The notes under the pieces were generated by a model. It was not told the DNA's origin and made no database searches. It saw only the letters and a list, made by a program, of their open reading frames with translations. A stretch of DNA of 64,000 nt, taken from NCBI GenBank assembly GCA_904394705.1, contig CAJFNJ010000013.1:43078-107077 (forward strand). Reading direction: 5' to 3'. The translations under genes were made by a program, and so were the position numbers. Shown piece by piece: positions 1-7,605 of the stretch (position 1 is its first letter; each line of letters starts with the position of its first letter). The stretch comes from Avimicrobium caecorum (GTDB taxonomy: Bacteria > Bacillota > Clostridia > Oscillospirales > Ruminococcaceae).

Positions 1-951
1 CTGGGTGTGGATGGTGAAGAGATCCTCGGCGCTGTCATAGCTGATGGCAAAGCTGGCAGAGCGCAGGTCCAGCGCCGCCCGCACCTCCTTGCCGGTGACA
101 GTGAGGTTGCCCACCTTGATGTCCATGATGTAGCCCGATTCGGTATAGCTCACCGGCGAGAGCCACAGGGCGGGATTGTCCCCCAGCACCAGTCCGTCAA
201 AGGCGGCGGTGAGCAGGGCACGCATCTCGGCGGAGGTAAAGGTCACTTCCGCTTCGGCGGCGGGAGCCACCAGGTCCCCCTCCGACTCCACCGGCACCAG
301 GTAGGGGACCGAGGCCTGCCAGACATTCTCCGCTGATTCGGTGACCCCGATGCTGCAGGAGTGGTAGACCGCCTGGATGGGTTCTCCGTCATAGAGCAGC
401 ACATAGTCCATGACGCTGTCGGCGGCGGTGGTGATCTTGCCCCAGTATTCGTCTGCCATATTGCCATAGGTGGCCTTGATGTCCTCAGCCCGGGCATAGC
501 CTTTGCGATGGTCGGGGTCGGCGGAGAAGTCCGCTCCCTTCAGGGCCGGGTCGGGATTCTCCCGCTGGGTCAGGGCACAGTGCAGCGCCCAGGTATGGGC
601 TGCCACTGCCTGGGCTTTCATCGCCTCGGCATGGAAGGTAGCGGGCAGTTCCGCTGCCACCGCTCCCCGGACATAGTCCCGCACCGAGACTGTTTCCACC
701 TGCCCGGTGGCAGAGTTGAGGATTTTGAACTCGGTGATGTCCAGAGGGCTGTCCGCCGGGAGCATGACCTCCTCGGCCCGGGAAGCCTGGGAGGATGGGG
801 CGGATTCCCCGATCCAGCCGAGATCCTCCTCATCGGCGGACTGGGGGGCAAAGGAGGGCAGGGACAGGGCCGGGAATTTCCCCAGAGCCAGAGGCGGCAG
901 CAGCAGAGCTGCCAGCAGAAAGACAAGAACCGGCAGGATTCGTTGACGCAT
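1..951 (-). CDS. spoIID: SpoIID/LytB-domain sporulation protein, 3' end outside window
   Basis: This frame stays open for 317 codons from an ATG at 951 to the window edge, so the C-terminus is missing. In spore formers SpoIID is a membrane-anchored lytic transglycosylase that works with SpoIIP and SpoIIQ in engulfment. Residues 5-20 form a hydrophobic N-terminal anchor (ILPVLVFLLAALLL). Around residue 90 the family signature is readable: DYVRGAVAAELPA followed by EAMKAQAVAAHTWAL. The usual C-terminal GxGHGVGMSQ segment is not in the window. A GGAGG at 961-965 precedes the start at good spacing. The family call is secure; whether it is SpoIID itself or a SpoIID-like paralogue (LytB) cannot be decided without the neighbouring sequence. 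Confidence 0.9.
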   Translation of the reverse strand, partial: MRQRILPVLVFLLAALLLPPLALGKFPALSLPSFAPQSADEEDLGWIGESAPSSQASRAEEVMLPADSPLDITEFKILNSATGQVETVSVRDYVRGAVAAELPATFHAEAMKAQAVAAHTWALHCALTQRENPDPALKGADFSADPDHRKGYARAEDIKATYGNMADEYWGKITTAADSVMDYVLLYDGEPIQAVYHSCSIGVTESAENVWQASVPYLVPVESEGDLVAPAAEAEVTFTSAEMRALLTAAFDGLVLGDNPALWLSPVSYTESGYIMDIKVGNLTVTGKEVRAALDLRSASFAISYDSAEDLFTIHTQ

Positions 952-1019
952 ACAGCAGCACCTCCAAAAATTTCGTAAAAATATTGGGAAACTTTGAGTA
1001 TACAAACCCGGCGCAGGTG

Positions 1020-1148
1020 TGGTATAATCTTAAACTGTGATTTTGAAAACTGTGATGGTTCATTCACAGATTGAAACGAGAAAATACGGTGCCTGTGGGC
1101 GGGTGGATCTGTCTTAAAGATTATAGCCTCCCACAGGCATCTCTTTTT
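1020..1148 (+). promoter_or_regulatory. Extended -10 promoter and leader with attenuator-like terminator before the DUF1846 gene
   Basis: An extended -10 (TGGTATAAT, 1020-1028) has no good -35. The leader then forms a small hairpin (CTGTGA/TTCACAG) and a perfect 10-bp stem TGCCTGTGGG (1090-1099) / CCCACAGGCA (1130-1139) followed by TCTCTTTTT. The terminator lies upstream of the gene it would control, as in an attenuator or riboswitch. No known class was recognised. It might instead end a short independent RNA. Confidence 0.5.
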
Positions 1149-1204
1149 GCAGAAACCAGTCGCACAGCAGGGCAGGTCAGCACAGGGAAAGGCGGAGATT
1201 GGCA

Positions 1205-2689
1205 GTGAAAATCGGATTTGACAACGAAAAATACCTCAAAATGCAGTCGGAACACATTAAGGAGCGGATCGCTCAGTTCGGCGGCAAGCTCTATCTGGAA
1301 TTCGGCGGCAAGCTGTTTGACGATTTCCATGCTTCCCGGGTACTGCCCGGTTTTGCCCCCGACAGTAAGGTGAAGATGCTTCTCCAGCTCAAGGATCAGG
1401 CAGAGATCGTCATTGCCGTCAATGCCGGTGACCTGGAAAAGAACAAGGTCCGGGGTGACCTGGGCATCACCTACGATCTGGAAGTGCTGCGTCTGATCGA
1501 TGCCTTCCGGTCCATCGGACTGTATGTGGGCAGTGTGGTTATCACCCAGGATCAGGGTCAGGCCGCTGCCGATGCCTTCAAAAAGCGTCTGGAAACCCTG
1601 GGTGTGCCGGTGTTCCTGCACTATCCCATCGCAGGCTATCCTGCCAATATCCCGCTGATCGTCAGCGATGAGGGCTATGGACGCAATGACTACATCATCA
1701 CCAGCCGTCCGCTGGTGGTTGTAACTGCCCCCGGCCCGGGCAGCGGCAAGATGGCAACCTGTCTGTCCCAGCTCTACCATGAGCACCGCCGGGGCATCAA
1801 GGCCGGTTATGCCAAGTTTGAAACCTTCCCCATCTGGAACCTGCCCCTGAACCATCCGGTGAACCTGGCCTATGAAGCTGCCACCGCCGATCTGCAGGAT
1901 GTGAACATGATCGACCCCTATCATCTGGAGGCCTATGGCGTCACCACCGTCAACTACAACCGTGATGTGGAGGTATTCCCGGTGCTGCGGGCCATGTTCG
2001 AGCGCATCCTCGGCGAGAGCCCCTACCAGTCCCCCACCGACATGGGCGTCAATATGGCGGGCAACTGCATCATTGATGATGAGGCGGTGAGCGATGCTTC
2101 CCGCCGGGAGATCGTGCGCCGGTACTATCAGGCCATGTGTGACCTTCGCACCGGTCGGGGCGAAGAGAGCGCCGTTGCCAAGATCGAACTGCTGATGAAC
2201 AAGGCGGAGATCACTGTGGACATCAATCCCACCGTGGCTGCCAGCCTGCGCAAGGCAGAGGAGACCGGCATGCCGGCAGTTGCCATTGAGCTGCCGGACG
2301 GACAGGTCATCACCGGCAAGACCTCATCGCTGCTGGGCGCGTCGTCGGCAGCCCTGCTCAATGCCCTCAAGGTATTGGCTGGCCTGGACGACAGCCTGCA
2401 TCTCATTGCGCCGGAGGTCATCGAACCCATCCAGCACCTCAAGATATCGCATCTGGGCAACCACAATCCCCGGCTCCACACCGATGAGACCCTCATTGCC
2501 CTGTCCATCAGCGCGGTGACCGATCCCAATGCGGAACGGGCGATGGAACATCTGGCAGAACTCTCGGGCTGTGATGCCCATTCCACTGTGATCCTCTCCC
2601 AGGTGGACACCGATGTGTTCCGTAAGCTGGGCGTGAATATGTCCTGCGAGCCTCGCTATCAGACCAAGAAACTCTACCACAAGCGGTAA
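1205..2689 (+). CDS. DUF1846 (UPF0371) family protein
   Basis: The protein of 494 residues matches the DUF1846/UPF0371 family in length and pattern: KIGFDNEKYLKMQSEHI at the start, a P-loop-like segment APGPGSGKMATCLSQ near residue 180, then PIWNLPLNHPVNLAYEAATADL. Family structures exist, but no biochemical function is established to my knowledge. GTG at 1205 is chosen because GGCGGAG (about 1191-1197) sits about 8 bases upstream and the family begins with this K-x-x-FD motif. A TTG at 1199 in the same frame lies too close to that site. The gene stands alone, with a leader terminator before it and a strong hairpin after it. Confidence 0.88.
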   Translation: MKIGFDNEKYLKMQSEHIKERIAQFGGKLYLEFGGKLFDDFHASRVLPGFAPDSKVKMLLQLKDQAEIVIAVNAGDLEKNKVRGDLGITYDLEVLRLIDAFRSIGLYVGSVVITQDQGQAAADAFKKRLETLGVPVFLHYPIAGYPANIPLIVSDEGYGRNDYIITSRPLVVVTAPGPGSGKMATCLSQLYHEHRRGIKAGYAKFETFPIWNLPLNHPVNLAYEAATADLQDVNMIDPYHLEAYGVTTVNYNRDVEVFPVLRAMFERILGESPYQSPTDMGVNMAGNCIIDDEAVSDASRREIVRRYYQAMCDLRTGRGEESAVAKIELLMNKAEITVDINPTVAASLRKAEETGMPAVAIELPDGQVITGKTSSLLGASSAALLNALKVLAGLDDSLHLIAPEVIEPIQHLKISHLGNHNPRLHTDETLIALSISAVTDPNAERAMEHLAELSGCDAHSTVILSQVDTDVFRKLGVNMSCEPRYQTKKLYHKR

Positions 2690-2696
2690 GCTGCTG

Positions 2697-2738
2697 AACC
2701 GGGACTGTCCCCTCTGAAGGGACAGTCCCGGTTCGTTA
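2697..2738 (+). terminator. Hairpin terminator after the DUF1846 gene
   Basis: Perfect 15-bp inverted repeat (AACCGGGACTGTCCC and its complement, 7-base loop) 8 bases after the stop. The tail is poor in T, so termination may be weak. Confidence 0.75.
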
Positions 2739-2765
2739 TACCCGGGTAAAATTTCACCGGGATAT

Positions 2766-2794
2766 TTGCAATTTTTACGCTTTCATTGTAAAAT
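2766..2794 (+). promoter_or_regulatory. Promoter of the aldo/keto reductase
   Basis: TTGCAA (2766-2771), 17-base spacer, TAAAAT (2789-2794). It lies 43 bases before the start of the next gene. Confidence 0.65.
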
Positions 2795-2836
2795 AAAAAC
2801 TGTCAGAAAACGGGTAATCCGAAGGAGGTTTTTCTC

Positions 2837-3952
2837 ATGAAAAAACTTGGTTTTGGCTGCATGCGGCTGCCGGTGCTCGATCCGGGCGATGTCACCACCA
2901 TTGATATGCCGCAGTTTGAAAAGATGGTGGATACCTTCCTGGAGCGTGGGTTCACCTACTTTGATACCGCCTATGTTTACCACAGTGTCACCAGTGAAAA
3001 GGCTGTACGGGAAGCACTGGTCAAGCGTCACCCCCGGGACAGCTTCACCCTGGCTACCAAGCTGCCGCTCATTAAGCTGGGGGAAGCTGCGGATATGGAC
3101 AAGTACTTTGCCGAACAGCTGGAAAACTGCGGTGTAGAGTTCTTTGATTACTTCCTGCTGCACAATATCAATTCCGGTACCTGGCCCACTGTCCAGAAGC
3201 TGGATGCCTTCAACTGGCTGCGCAAGCAGAAGGCCGACGGCAAGGTTGTGAATATGGGCTTCTCCTTCCATGACAGCGCCGATCTGCTGGAAGAGATCCT
3301 CACCCAGAACCCGGATATGGACTTTGTACAGCTGCAGATCAACTATCTGGACTGGGAGAATTCCACCATTCAGTCCCGCCGCTGCTATGAGGTTGCCACC
3401 AAGCATGGCATTCCGGTAATGGTTATGGAGCCCATCAAGGGCGGCACCCTGGCCAATGTCTGCGAAAAGGCTGAGAAGATGTTCAAGGACCATGAGCCGG
3501 AGCTGTCGGTTGCCAGCTGGGCGATCCGGTATGCAGCCAGCCTGCCCAATGTCAAGGTAGTGCTGAGCGGTATGTCCAATATGGATCAGCTGCTGGACAA
3601 CACTGCCTATATGGCAGATTTCAAGCCTCTCACTGAGGAGGAGCAGGAGATCGTACGCAAGGCTGCGGATGCCATCAATGAATCCATTGCCATTCCCTGT
3701 ACTGCCTGCCGTTACTGTGTGGATGGCTGCCCCAAGCATATTGCCATTCCCGAGTACTTCACTCTGTACAACAACATCAAGCAGTCCATCAACAAGGGCT
3801 TTGCGATCCAGACCCTCTACTATTCGAACCTTGCCAAGACTCATGGCAAGGCTTCGGAGTGCATTGCCTGCCGCAAGTGTGAGAAGAGCTGCCCGCAGCA
3901 CCTCACCATCGTGGACTACCTCAAGGAAGTTGCCTCTGTTTTTGAGCAGTAA
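2837..3952 (+). CDS. Aldo/keto reductase with C-terminal ferredoxin-like 4Fe-4S domain
   Basis: A 371-residue protein. Residues 1-270 form an aldo/keto reductase barrel: GFGCMRLP at the N-terminus, FDTAYVYH carrying the catalytic Asp/Tyr region, and MVMEPIKGG. Residues about 285-371 carry two cysteine clusters, CTACRYCVDGCP and CIACRKCEKSCP, typical of paired 4Fe-4S centres. This arrangement is common in anaerobic Clostridia and suggests an electron-transferring oxidoreductase in the cytoplasm; the substrate is unknown. GAAGGAGG at 2821-2828 is correctly placed. The gene has its own promoter and a terminator at 3977-4006, so it is monocistronic. Confidence 0.92.
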   Translation: MKKLGFGCMRLPVLDPGDVTTIDMPQFEKMVDTFLERGFTYFDTAYVYHSVTSEKAVREALVKRHPRDSFTLATKLPLIKLGEAADMDKYFAEQLENCGVEFFDYFLLHNINSGTWPTVQKLDAFNWLRKQKADGKVVNMGFSFHDSADLLEEILTQNPDMDFVQLQINYLDWENSTIQSRRCYEVATKHGIPVMVMEPIKGGTLANVCEKAEKMFKDHEPELSVASWAIRYAASLPNVKVVLSGMSNMDQLLDNTAYMADFKPLTEEEQEIVRKAADAINESIAIPCTACRYCVDGCPKHIAIPEYFTLYNNIKQSINKGFAIQTLYYSNLAKTHGKASECIACRKCEKSCPQHLTIVDYLKEVASVFEQ

Positions 3953-3976
3953 GACAGCAGACTGCAAAGTTTGGAA

Positions 3977-4006
3977 AGAGCCGTCCCATCCGGGACGGCT
4001 CTTTTT
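3977..4006 (+). terminator. Rho-independent terminator of the aldo/keto reductase gene
   Basis: AGAGCCGTCCC / GGGACGGCTCT stem with a 3-base loop followed by TTTTT. Confidence 0.9.
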
Positions 4007-4028
4007 ACTGCCCGCGGGACAGTTTTCC

Positions 4029-4317
4029 ACCGGAAACTTTCCACAGAGTGCAAAAGTCCGGGAAGGCTGAAACCAGACGAAAACGGACAATTTTTTGTGA
4101 AAATACGCCAAAGAAATACCGAAAAACGCCACAATAAACTGGCAGAATCCATAGAATTACAAATCGGTTACAACCGGAAACTTTCCACAGAGTGCAAAAG
4201 TCCGGGAAGGCTGAAACCAGACGAAAACGGACGAATTTTTGTGAAAATACGCCAATGAAATACCGAAAAACGCCACAATAAACTGGCAGAATCCATAGAA
4301 TTACAAATCGGTTACAA
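4029..4317. repeat. Tandem duplication of a 144-bp upstream segment
   Basis: Two adjacent copies (4029-4172 and 4173-4317) start with ACCGGAAACTTTCCACAGAG and end with AAATCGGTTACAA. They differ only at a few bases, near positions 110-114/254-258 after 4000 and at CAAAGAAA versus CAATGAAA. The array lies directly upstream of the -35 of the first NPDTGR gene, so it probably duplicates a regulatory region. No start codon plus ribosome binding site is seen in it. Confidence 0.93.
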
Positions 4318-4335
4318 AAAGATTGCAAAAACAGG

Positions 4336-4364
4336 TTGACAAAGTGCGGGAGGGGGGGTATAAT
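4336..4364 (+). promoter_or_regulatory. Consensus promoter of NPDTGR gene A
   Basis: TTGACA (4336-4341), 17-base spacer, TATAAT (4359-4364): a perfect sigma-A consensus. A GGTTACAAAAAGATTGCAAA box lies just upstream (about 4311-4330), like the boxes before four of the other family members. Confidence 0.9.
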
Positions 4365-4437
4365 AACATCACAACGGCAGGGCTGTGTGGAGAGCGGCCC
4401 GAAGTTGAAAACAAAAATTTTATGGAGGAAAAGAAAC

Positions 4438-5448
4438 ATGAAGAAGATTTTTGCTCTTGCTCTGGCTGCTCTGATGACAGCTGGCATGACCACTGTTGCC
4501 TTCGCTGCTGATGATGCTTATCTGAAGTTTGGTGTTGAAGGTCAGGCTGTTGTCGATACAAATGACGATGGTAAGTTCCTGACGGGCGATAAAGCTAAGG
4601 ATTTCACTGCTAGCAAGGTTGATCTGTCCGAGATTCCTGGCGGTAAGAAGGTTGCTATCCTGCTGAAGAGCAGTGAAGGCGATGCTCTCATTGATGACAA
4701 GGATGAAATCAAGGGCTACAAGGTTAAGACTGAGTGGTCCGTTGGTGATCTGGATGAGAAGGCTGCCATTGAGCTGGTTAAGTTCGACAGCGGTTATTAC
4801 TATGCTGTAACCTTCACTCTGCCCGAGGGTGCTGAGACCAAGTATCAGGATCTCGCTGGTGAGGTTTCCATCTACAAGAACTCTTCTGACCTGAAGGAAG
4901 ATTCCGGCAAGGTTGGTATCACCCTGAAGTTTGGCGCAGAGTATGGTTATACCCAGAATTACTTGCAGGACGTTGAGGACGATATGACCAAGGCTCAGGT
5001 TGTTATCTTCAAGGATAAGGCAACTGATGATGGTCTGGAAGGCGAAGAGACTCTGACCTTTGGCGACTTCGAGTTCGAGGTTGACGTTACTGGCCAGGGC
5101 AAGCTGAACCTGAAGAACAACACCGACTTCAACAAGGAATTCGCTGCGATGTATGACTATGCCAACATCGACTTCATCACCTTCGAGAAGGAGCCTACCT
5201 TCAACAAGAATGGTATCGTTTACCTGTATGCTGATGAGGATGCTTACGTATACGAAGTAACTGCTGACGGCGCTAAGGAAATCAAGGGCCTGAAGTGGGA
5301 CGAGGACTACGAGGCTTGGAGCTGGAAGACCAGAACTCTGAAGAGCTACGCTATCTCTGACGTAGAGCTGACCGAGAAGACCGTTACCGAGGATAAGGAC
5401 GACACCACCACCGACGGTGGCAAGAAGAACCCTGATACCGGTAGATAA
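4438..5448 (+). CDS. Secreted protein A of the NPDTGR family
   Basis: A 336-residue secreted protein of unknown function. Residues 1-23 form a signal peptide (MKKIFALALAALMTAG, cleavage after AFA). The mature protein is acidic. Its C-terminal domain (about residues 205-310) is the part best conserved among the six paralogues, with the blocks VTGQGKLNLK, AAMYDYANIDFITF, EPTFNKNG, YEVTADGAKE and DEDYEAWSWKTRTLKSYA. A Thr/Asp-rich linker leads to the last residues K-N-P-D-T-G-R. NPDTG resembles a sortase sorting motif, but no hydrophobic segment or basic tail follows. ATG 4438 is chosen over an upstream in-frame start because GGAGG (4424-4428) and the signal peptide fit. GCT and GTT codons are enriched compared with neighbouring genes, suggesting high expression. 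Confidence 0.92.
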   Translation: MKKIFALALAALMTAGMTTVAFAADDAYLKFGVEGQAVVDTNDDGKFLTGDKAKDFTASKVDLSEIPGGKKVAILLKSSEGDALIDDKDEIKGYKVKTEWSVGDLDEKAAIELVKFDSGYYYAVTFTLPEGAETKYQDLAGEVSIYKNSSDLKEDSGKVGITLKFGAEYGYTQNYLQDVEDDMTKAQVVIFKDKATDDGLEGEETLTFGDFEFEVDVTGQGKLNLKNNTDFNKEFAAMYDYANIDFITFEKEPTFNKNGIVYLYADEDAYVYEVTADGAKEIKGLKWDEDYEAWSWKTRTLKSYAISDVELTEKTVTEDKDDTTTDGGKKNPDTGR

Positions 5449-5734
5449 ATCTACCGCTATCAGTCGGAAACCTTCGGTTTCCTCTCACGAGTTTGGAACG
5501 ATGTTCCAAACATCGCCGGACTGGTAGATAAGCTTCGCTTATCCACCTGCGAGCGATTTGCTCTGCAAATCGGTCGTGGCCTTCGGGTGGGTCAGAATTG
5601 ACTTACCCACACAACGCTTCACACTGACGGGCAAGTGTCTTGCTTCAGTCAGTTAGAAGAGCGTCAGGCCGGATGCTCTCCAACCTATTTCATCATGCCT
5701 GATGCTGCATTTCCATCCTGGAAACACAAATGCA
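5440..5734 (+). repeat. 3' hairpin array after gene A, beginning in its stop codon
   Basis: At least eight consecutive short hairpins fill the 3' untranslated region. The first, GGTAGAT-AA-ATCTACC (5440-5455), contains the last codons and the stop. Next come GGAAAC-CTTCGG-TTTCC (5466-5482, a UUCG loop), GTTTGGAAC-GAT-GTTCCAAAC (5490-5510), GATAAGC-TTC-GCTTATC (5526-5542) and CGATTTGC-TCT-GCAAATCG (5553-5571). Weaker stems at about 5587-5610, 5622-5653 and 5658-5680 precede a last one, TGCATTT/AAATGCA (5706-5734). Loops are mostly 3-4 bases. No coding signal was found. Confidence 0.8.
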
Positions 5735-5774
5735 AAAGATCCGCTGTGGGATTTCCCCGGCGGGTCTTTTTTTA
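5735..5774 (+). terminator. Terminator after the gene A hairpin array
   Basis: AGATCCGC / GCGGGTCT stem followed by a run of seven T. It puts the array inside the gene A transcript. Confidence 0.8.
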
Positions 5775-5817
5775 TCCCATCGGCATGTACTTCCCGGGAC
5801 TGTTCATAAAATTTGTA

Positions 5818-5846
5818 TTGTATCTGCCTGCCCATTCCGATATACT
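5818..5846 (+). promoter_or_regulatory. Promoter of the pentapeptide-lipoprotein pair
   Basis: TTGTAT (5818-5823), 17-base spacer, TATACT (5841-5846), 38 bases before the start codon. Confidence 0.65.
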
Positions 5847-5884
5847 GAAATCAGGAATCTGTTTCTGAAAAAGGGGGCACGGGT

Positions 5885-6478
5885 ATGGAACCACTCCTGC
5901 AGGAAACCCTGCAGAGCCGGGATTTTTCCGGAGAGGATCTTCTGAAGATCCAGGCAGAACACTGTCGGTTTGTTTCCTGTATTTTCGAGGACGCCCTTCT
6001 GGAACACTGCCGGTTTTCCGAGTGTGTGTTCCGGTTCTGTGAGTTTTCCGGAACCATGCTGCGGCAGTGTGAACTGCTCAGCTGTACCTTTGAGCACTGC
6101 CGGTTTTTTGCCAGTGATCTGGTGGACTGTAAAATGCTGGGCAGTGTGTTCCGGGACTGTACCGTGACAGCCCTGCATATTTCCGGCGGCAACTGGGCTT
6201 ATACAGCCCTGCGGCAGATGGACCTCAGCCATAATGATCTGTCTGGCGTGCGGCTGGATGGAGCGGATCTCTCCGGCTGTGATCTCCAGGACTGCGATTT
6301 TACCGGCTGCAGCATGCGGGAAGCGGTTCTGGCAGAAGCGGATCTGCGGGGTGCCGATCTCCGGGGAGCGGATCTCTGGGGGGTGGACCTGCGTTCCGCA
6401 CGCATCCATCAAACCCGGATTGATCTCACAGAAGCAGTGCGTCTGGCAGAACAGTCCGGCTATCTGGTAGAAGTATAG
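5885..6478 (+). CDS. Cys-rich pentapeptide-repeat protein
   Basis: A 197-residue protein built almost wholly of pentapeptide repeats, the right-handed beta-helix family that includes Qnr and MfpA. The N-terminal half uses an unusual Cys-rich form (EHCRF three times, plus ECVF, FCEF, QCEL); about 13 Cys are present. After a break near residues 95-118 the second half follows the classical A(D/N)LxG form (LDGADLSGCDL, ADLRGADLRGADL). No signal peptide is seen, so it is probably cytoplasmic. A gyrase-protecting role as in Qnr is possible but not shown. A GGGGG ribosome binding site precedes the ATG. The stop overlaps the ribosome binding site of the following lipoprotein gene, indicating an operon. 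Confidence 0.88.
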   Translation: MEPLLQETLQSRDFSGEDLLKIQAEHCRFVSCIFEDALLEHCRFSECVFRFCEFSGTMLRQCELLSCTFEHCRFFASDLVDCKMLGSVFRDCTVTALHISGGNWAYTALRQMDLSHNDLSGVRLDGADLSGCDLQDCDFTGCSMREAVLAEADLRGADLRGADLWGVDLRSARIHQTRIDLTEAVRLAEQSGYLVEV

Positions 6479-6490
6479 GAGGTAATGTCT

Positions 6491-7462
6491 ATGAATAAAA
6501 AGCGTTTTCTCACCCTGCTGCTGGCAGGAGTCCTGTCCCTTGGCCTGACCGCCTGCAGCGGCGGGGACGAGCGCGGCAGTTCGTCCACCGGGGACCAGAG
6601 CTCTTCCAGCACAGCGGAGGAACCTTCTTCCGGAACAGAGAACAGCAGCAAGGTGGAAGGGTTCACACTGGATACCCCCACCACAGCCGATGAAGCAGCG
6701 GAGTATTTCAAACAGGCGCTGCTTGCCGGAAATGTGGACGCGATCCAGAAGGTGACCAGCTGCACCTATGAGGACTGGGACGATGTGACCTTTGACAGCA
6801 TCGAATATCAGACCATTGCCCAGGACCCGGTAAGCTCCCGGTATCAGTTCACCTTCACTGTGAGCCAGAGCGATTGCGAAACCTTCCCCACCGGCACCTA
6901 TGAGCGCATTGTGGAGGTCACCAATGTGACCGACTATTCGGAAACCCCGGTGGTGACCATGCTCTATGACAAGAGCTGGAATTACTATGAGCTGTTCCCC
7001 TATGATATGGAGCAGCCGGGCTATGATGTATACAGCCAGATGAAGCGGTTTGTGGACTTCATGGGGAATATGACATTTTCTTCCCCGTCGGAGCTCACCG
7101 AGGAGCAGATGGTGGAGTATGCCATGGTGACCATTTTTGACGATTACAACGGGGAGCGGGAGCTCTATTCGGTGGACGAAGTGAGCAAGATGGTAGAGAC
7201 CCTCTTTGGCGTGAGCGGTGTGGATGCTTCCAAGACCAAGTTCTATAACGAGGAAGAGGGTGGCTGTGAGATGCTGGGCCGAGGCGGTATGTGGTATTAT
7301 ACCTGGACCAGTCCGGCTGTACAGGATGCCTCCACCGGACGCTATACCCTGGACATCACCTTCTATTCCGACCCGCTGCGCACGATCAAGAAGAAGAGCA
7401 TGCGCTATACTCTGGAACCGAATGGCGATCATTATAAGTTCATCAGCGCAGTGGAGATCTGA
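6491..7462 (+). CDS. Putative lipoprotein of unknown function
   Basis: About 323 residues with a lipoprotein signal peptide (MNKKRFLTLLLAGVLSLGLTAC, lipobox LTAC) and a Ser/Glu-rich linker to about residue 55, so it should be anchored outside the membrane. The rest is globular, rich in aromatic and acidic residues, with a helical TADEAAEYFKQALLAG start. No family was recognised. ATG 6491 is preferred over ATG 6485 because AGGAGG ends at 6482, leaving 8 rather than 2 bases. It is coupled to the pentapeptide gene, whose stop lies in this ribosome binding site. Confidence 0.82.
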   Translation: MNKKRFLTLLLAGVLSLGLTACSGGDERGSSSTGDQSSSSTAEEPSSGTENSSKVEGFTLDTPTTADEAAEYFKQALLAGNVDAIQKVTSCTYEDWDDVTFDSIEYQTIAQDPVSSRYQFTFTVSQSDCETFPTGTYERIVEVTNVTDYSETPVVTMLYDKSWNYYELFPYDMEQPGYDVYSQMKRFVDFMGNMTFSSPSELTEEQMVEYAMVTIFDDYNGERELYSVDEVSKMVETLFGVSGVDASKTKFYNEEEGGCEMLGRGGMWYYTWTSPAVQDASTGRYTLDITFYSDPLRTIKKKSMRYTLEPNGDHYKFISAVEI

Positions 7463-7508
7463 GCAGGCTGAAAGGCAAAATATTCCGGTTTGGAATCCGG
7501 AAAAACGC

Positions 7509-7537
7509 TTTATTTTTCAGCATGAATAGTATATAAT
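7509..7537 (+). promoter_or_regulatory. Promoter of NPDTGR gene B
   Basis: TATAAT (7532-7537) with a weak -35 (TTTATT at 7509-7514). Unlike other members no TTACAAA box is visible upstream. Confidence 0.5.
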
Positions 7538-7605
7538 TGTTTCAGTACCCTGAAGATGCTTTCTTTATGGAAAGGAATATCACAGAAATTCTGGAGGGAA
7601 AAAGT

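Noticed and set aside
4005..4493. Minus-strand open frame across the 144-bp repeats
   Set aside because: It is a low-complexity reading of the tandem repeat with no ribosome binding site, overlapping promoter A.
5421..5448. NPDTG as a working sortase anchor
   Set aside because: No hydrophobic segment or basic tail follows in any of the five proteins, and no sortase gene is in the window.
5449..5601. Translational readthrough or bypass extending protein A by about 50 residues
   Set aside because: The downstream frame closes after a few codons in genes B and E, so an extension is not conserved and encodes no membrane segment.
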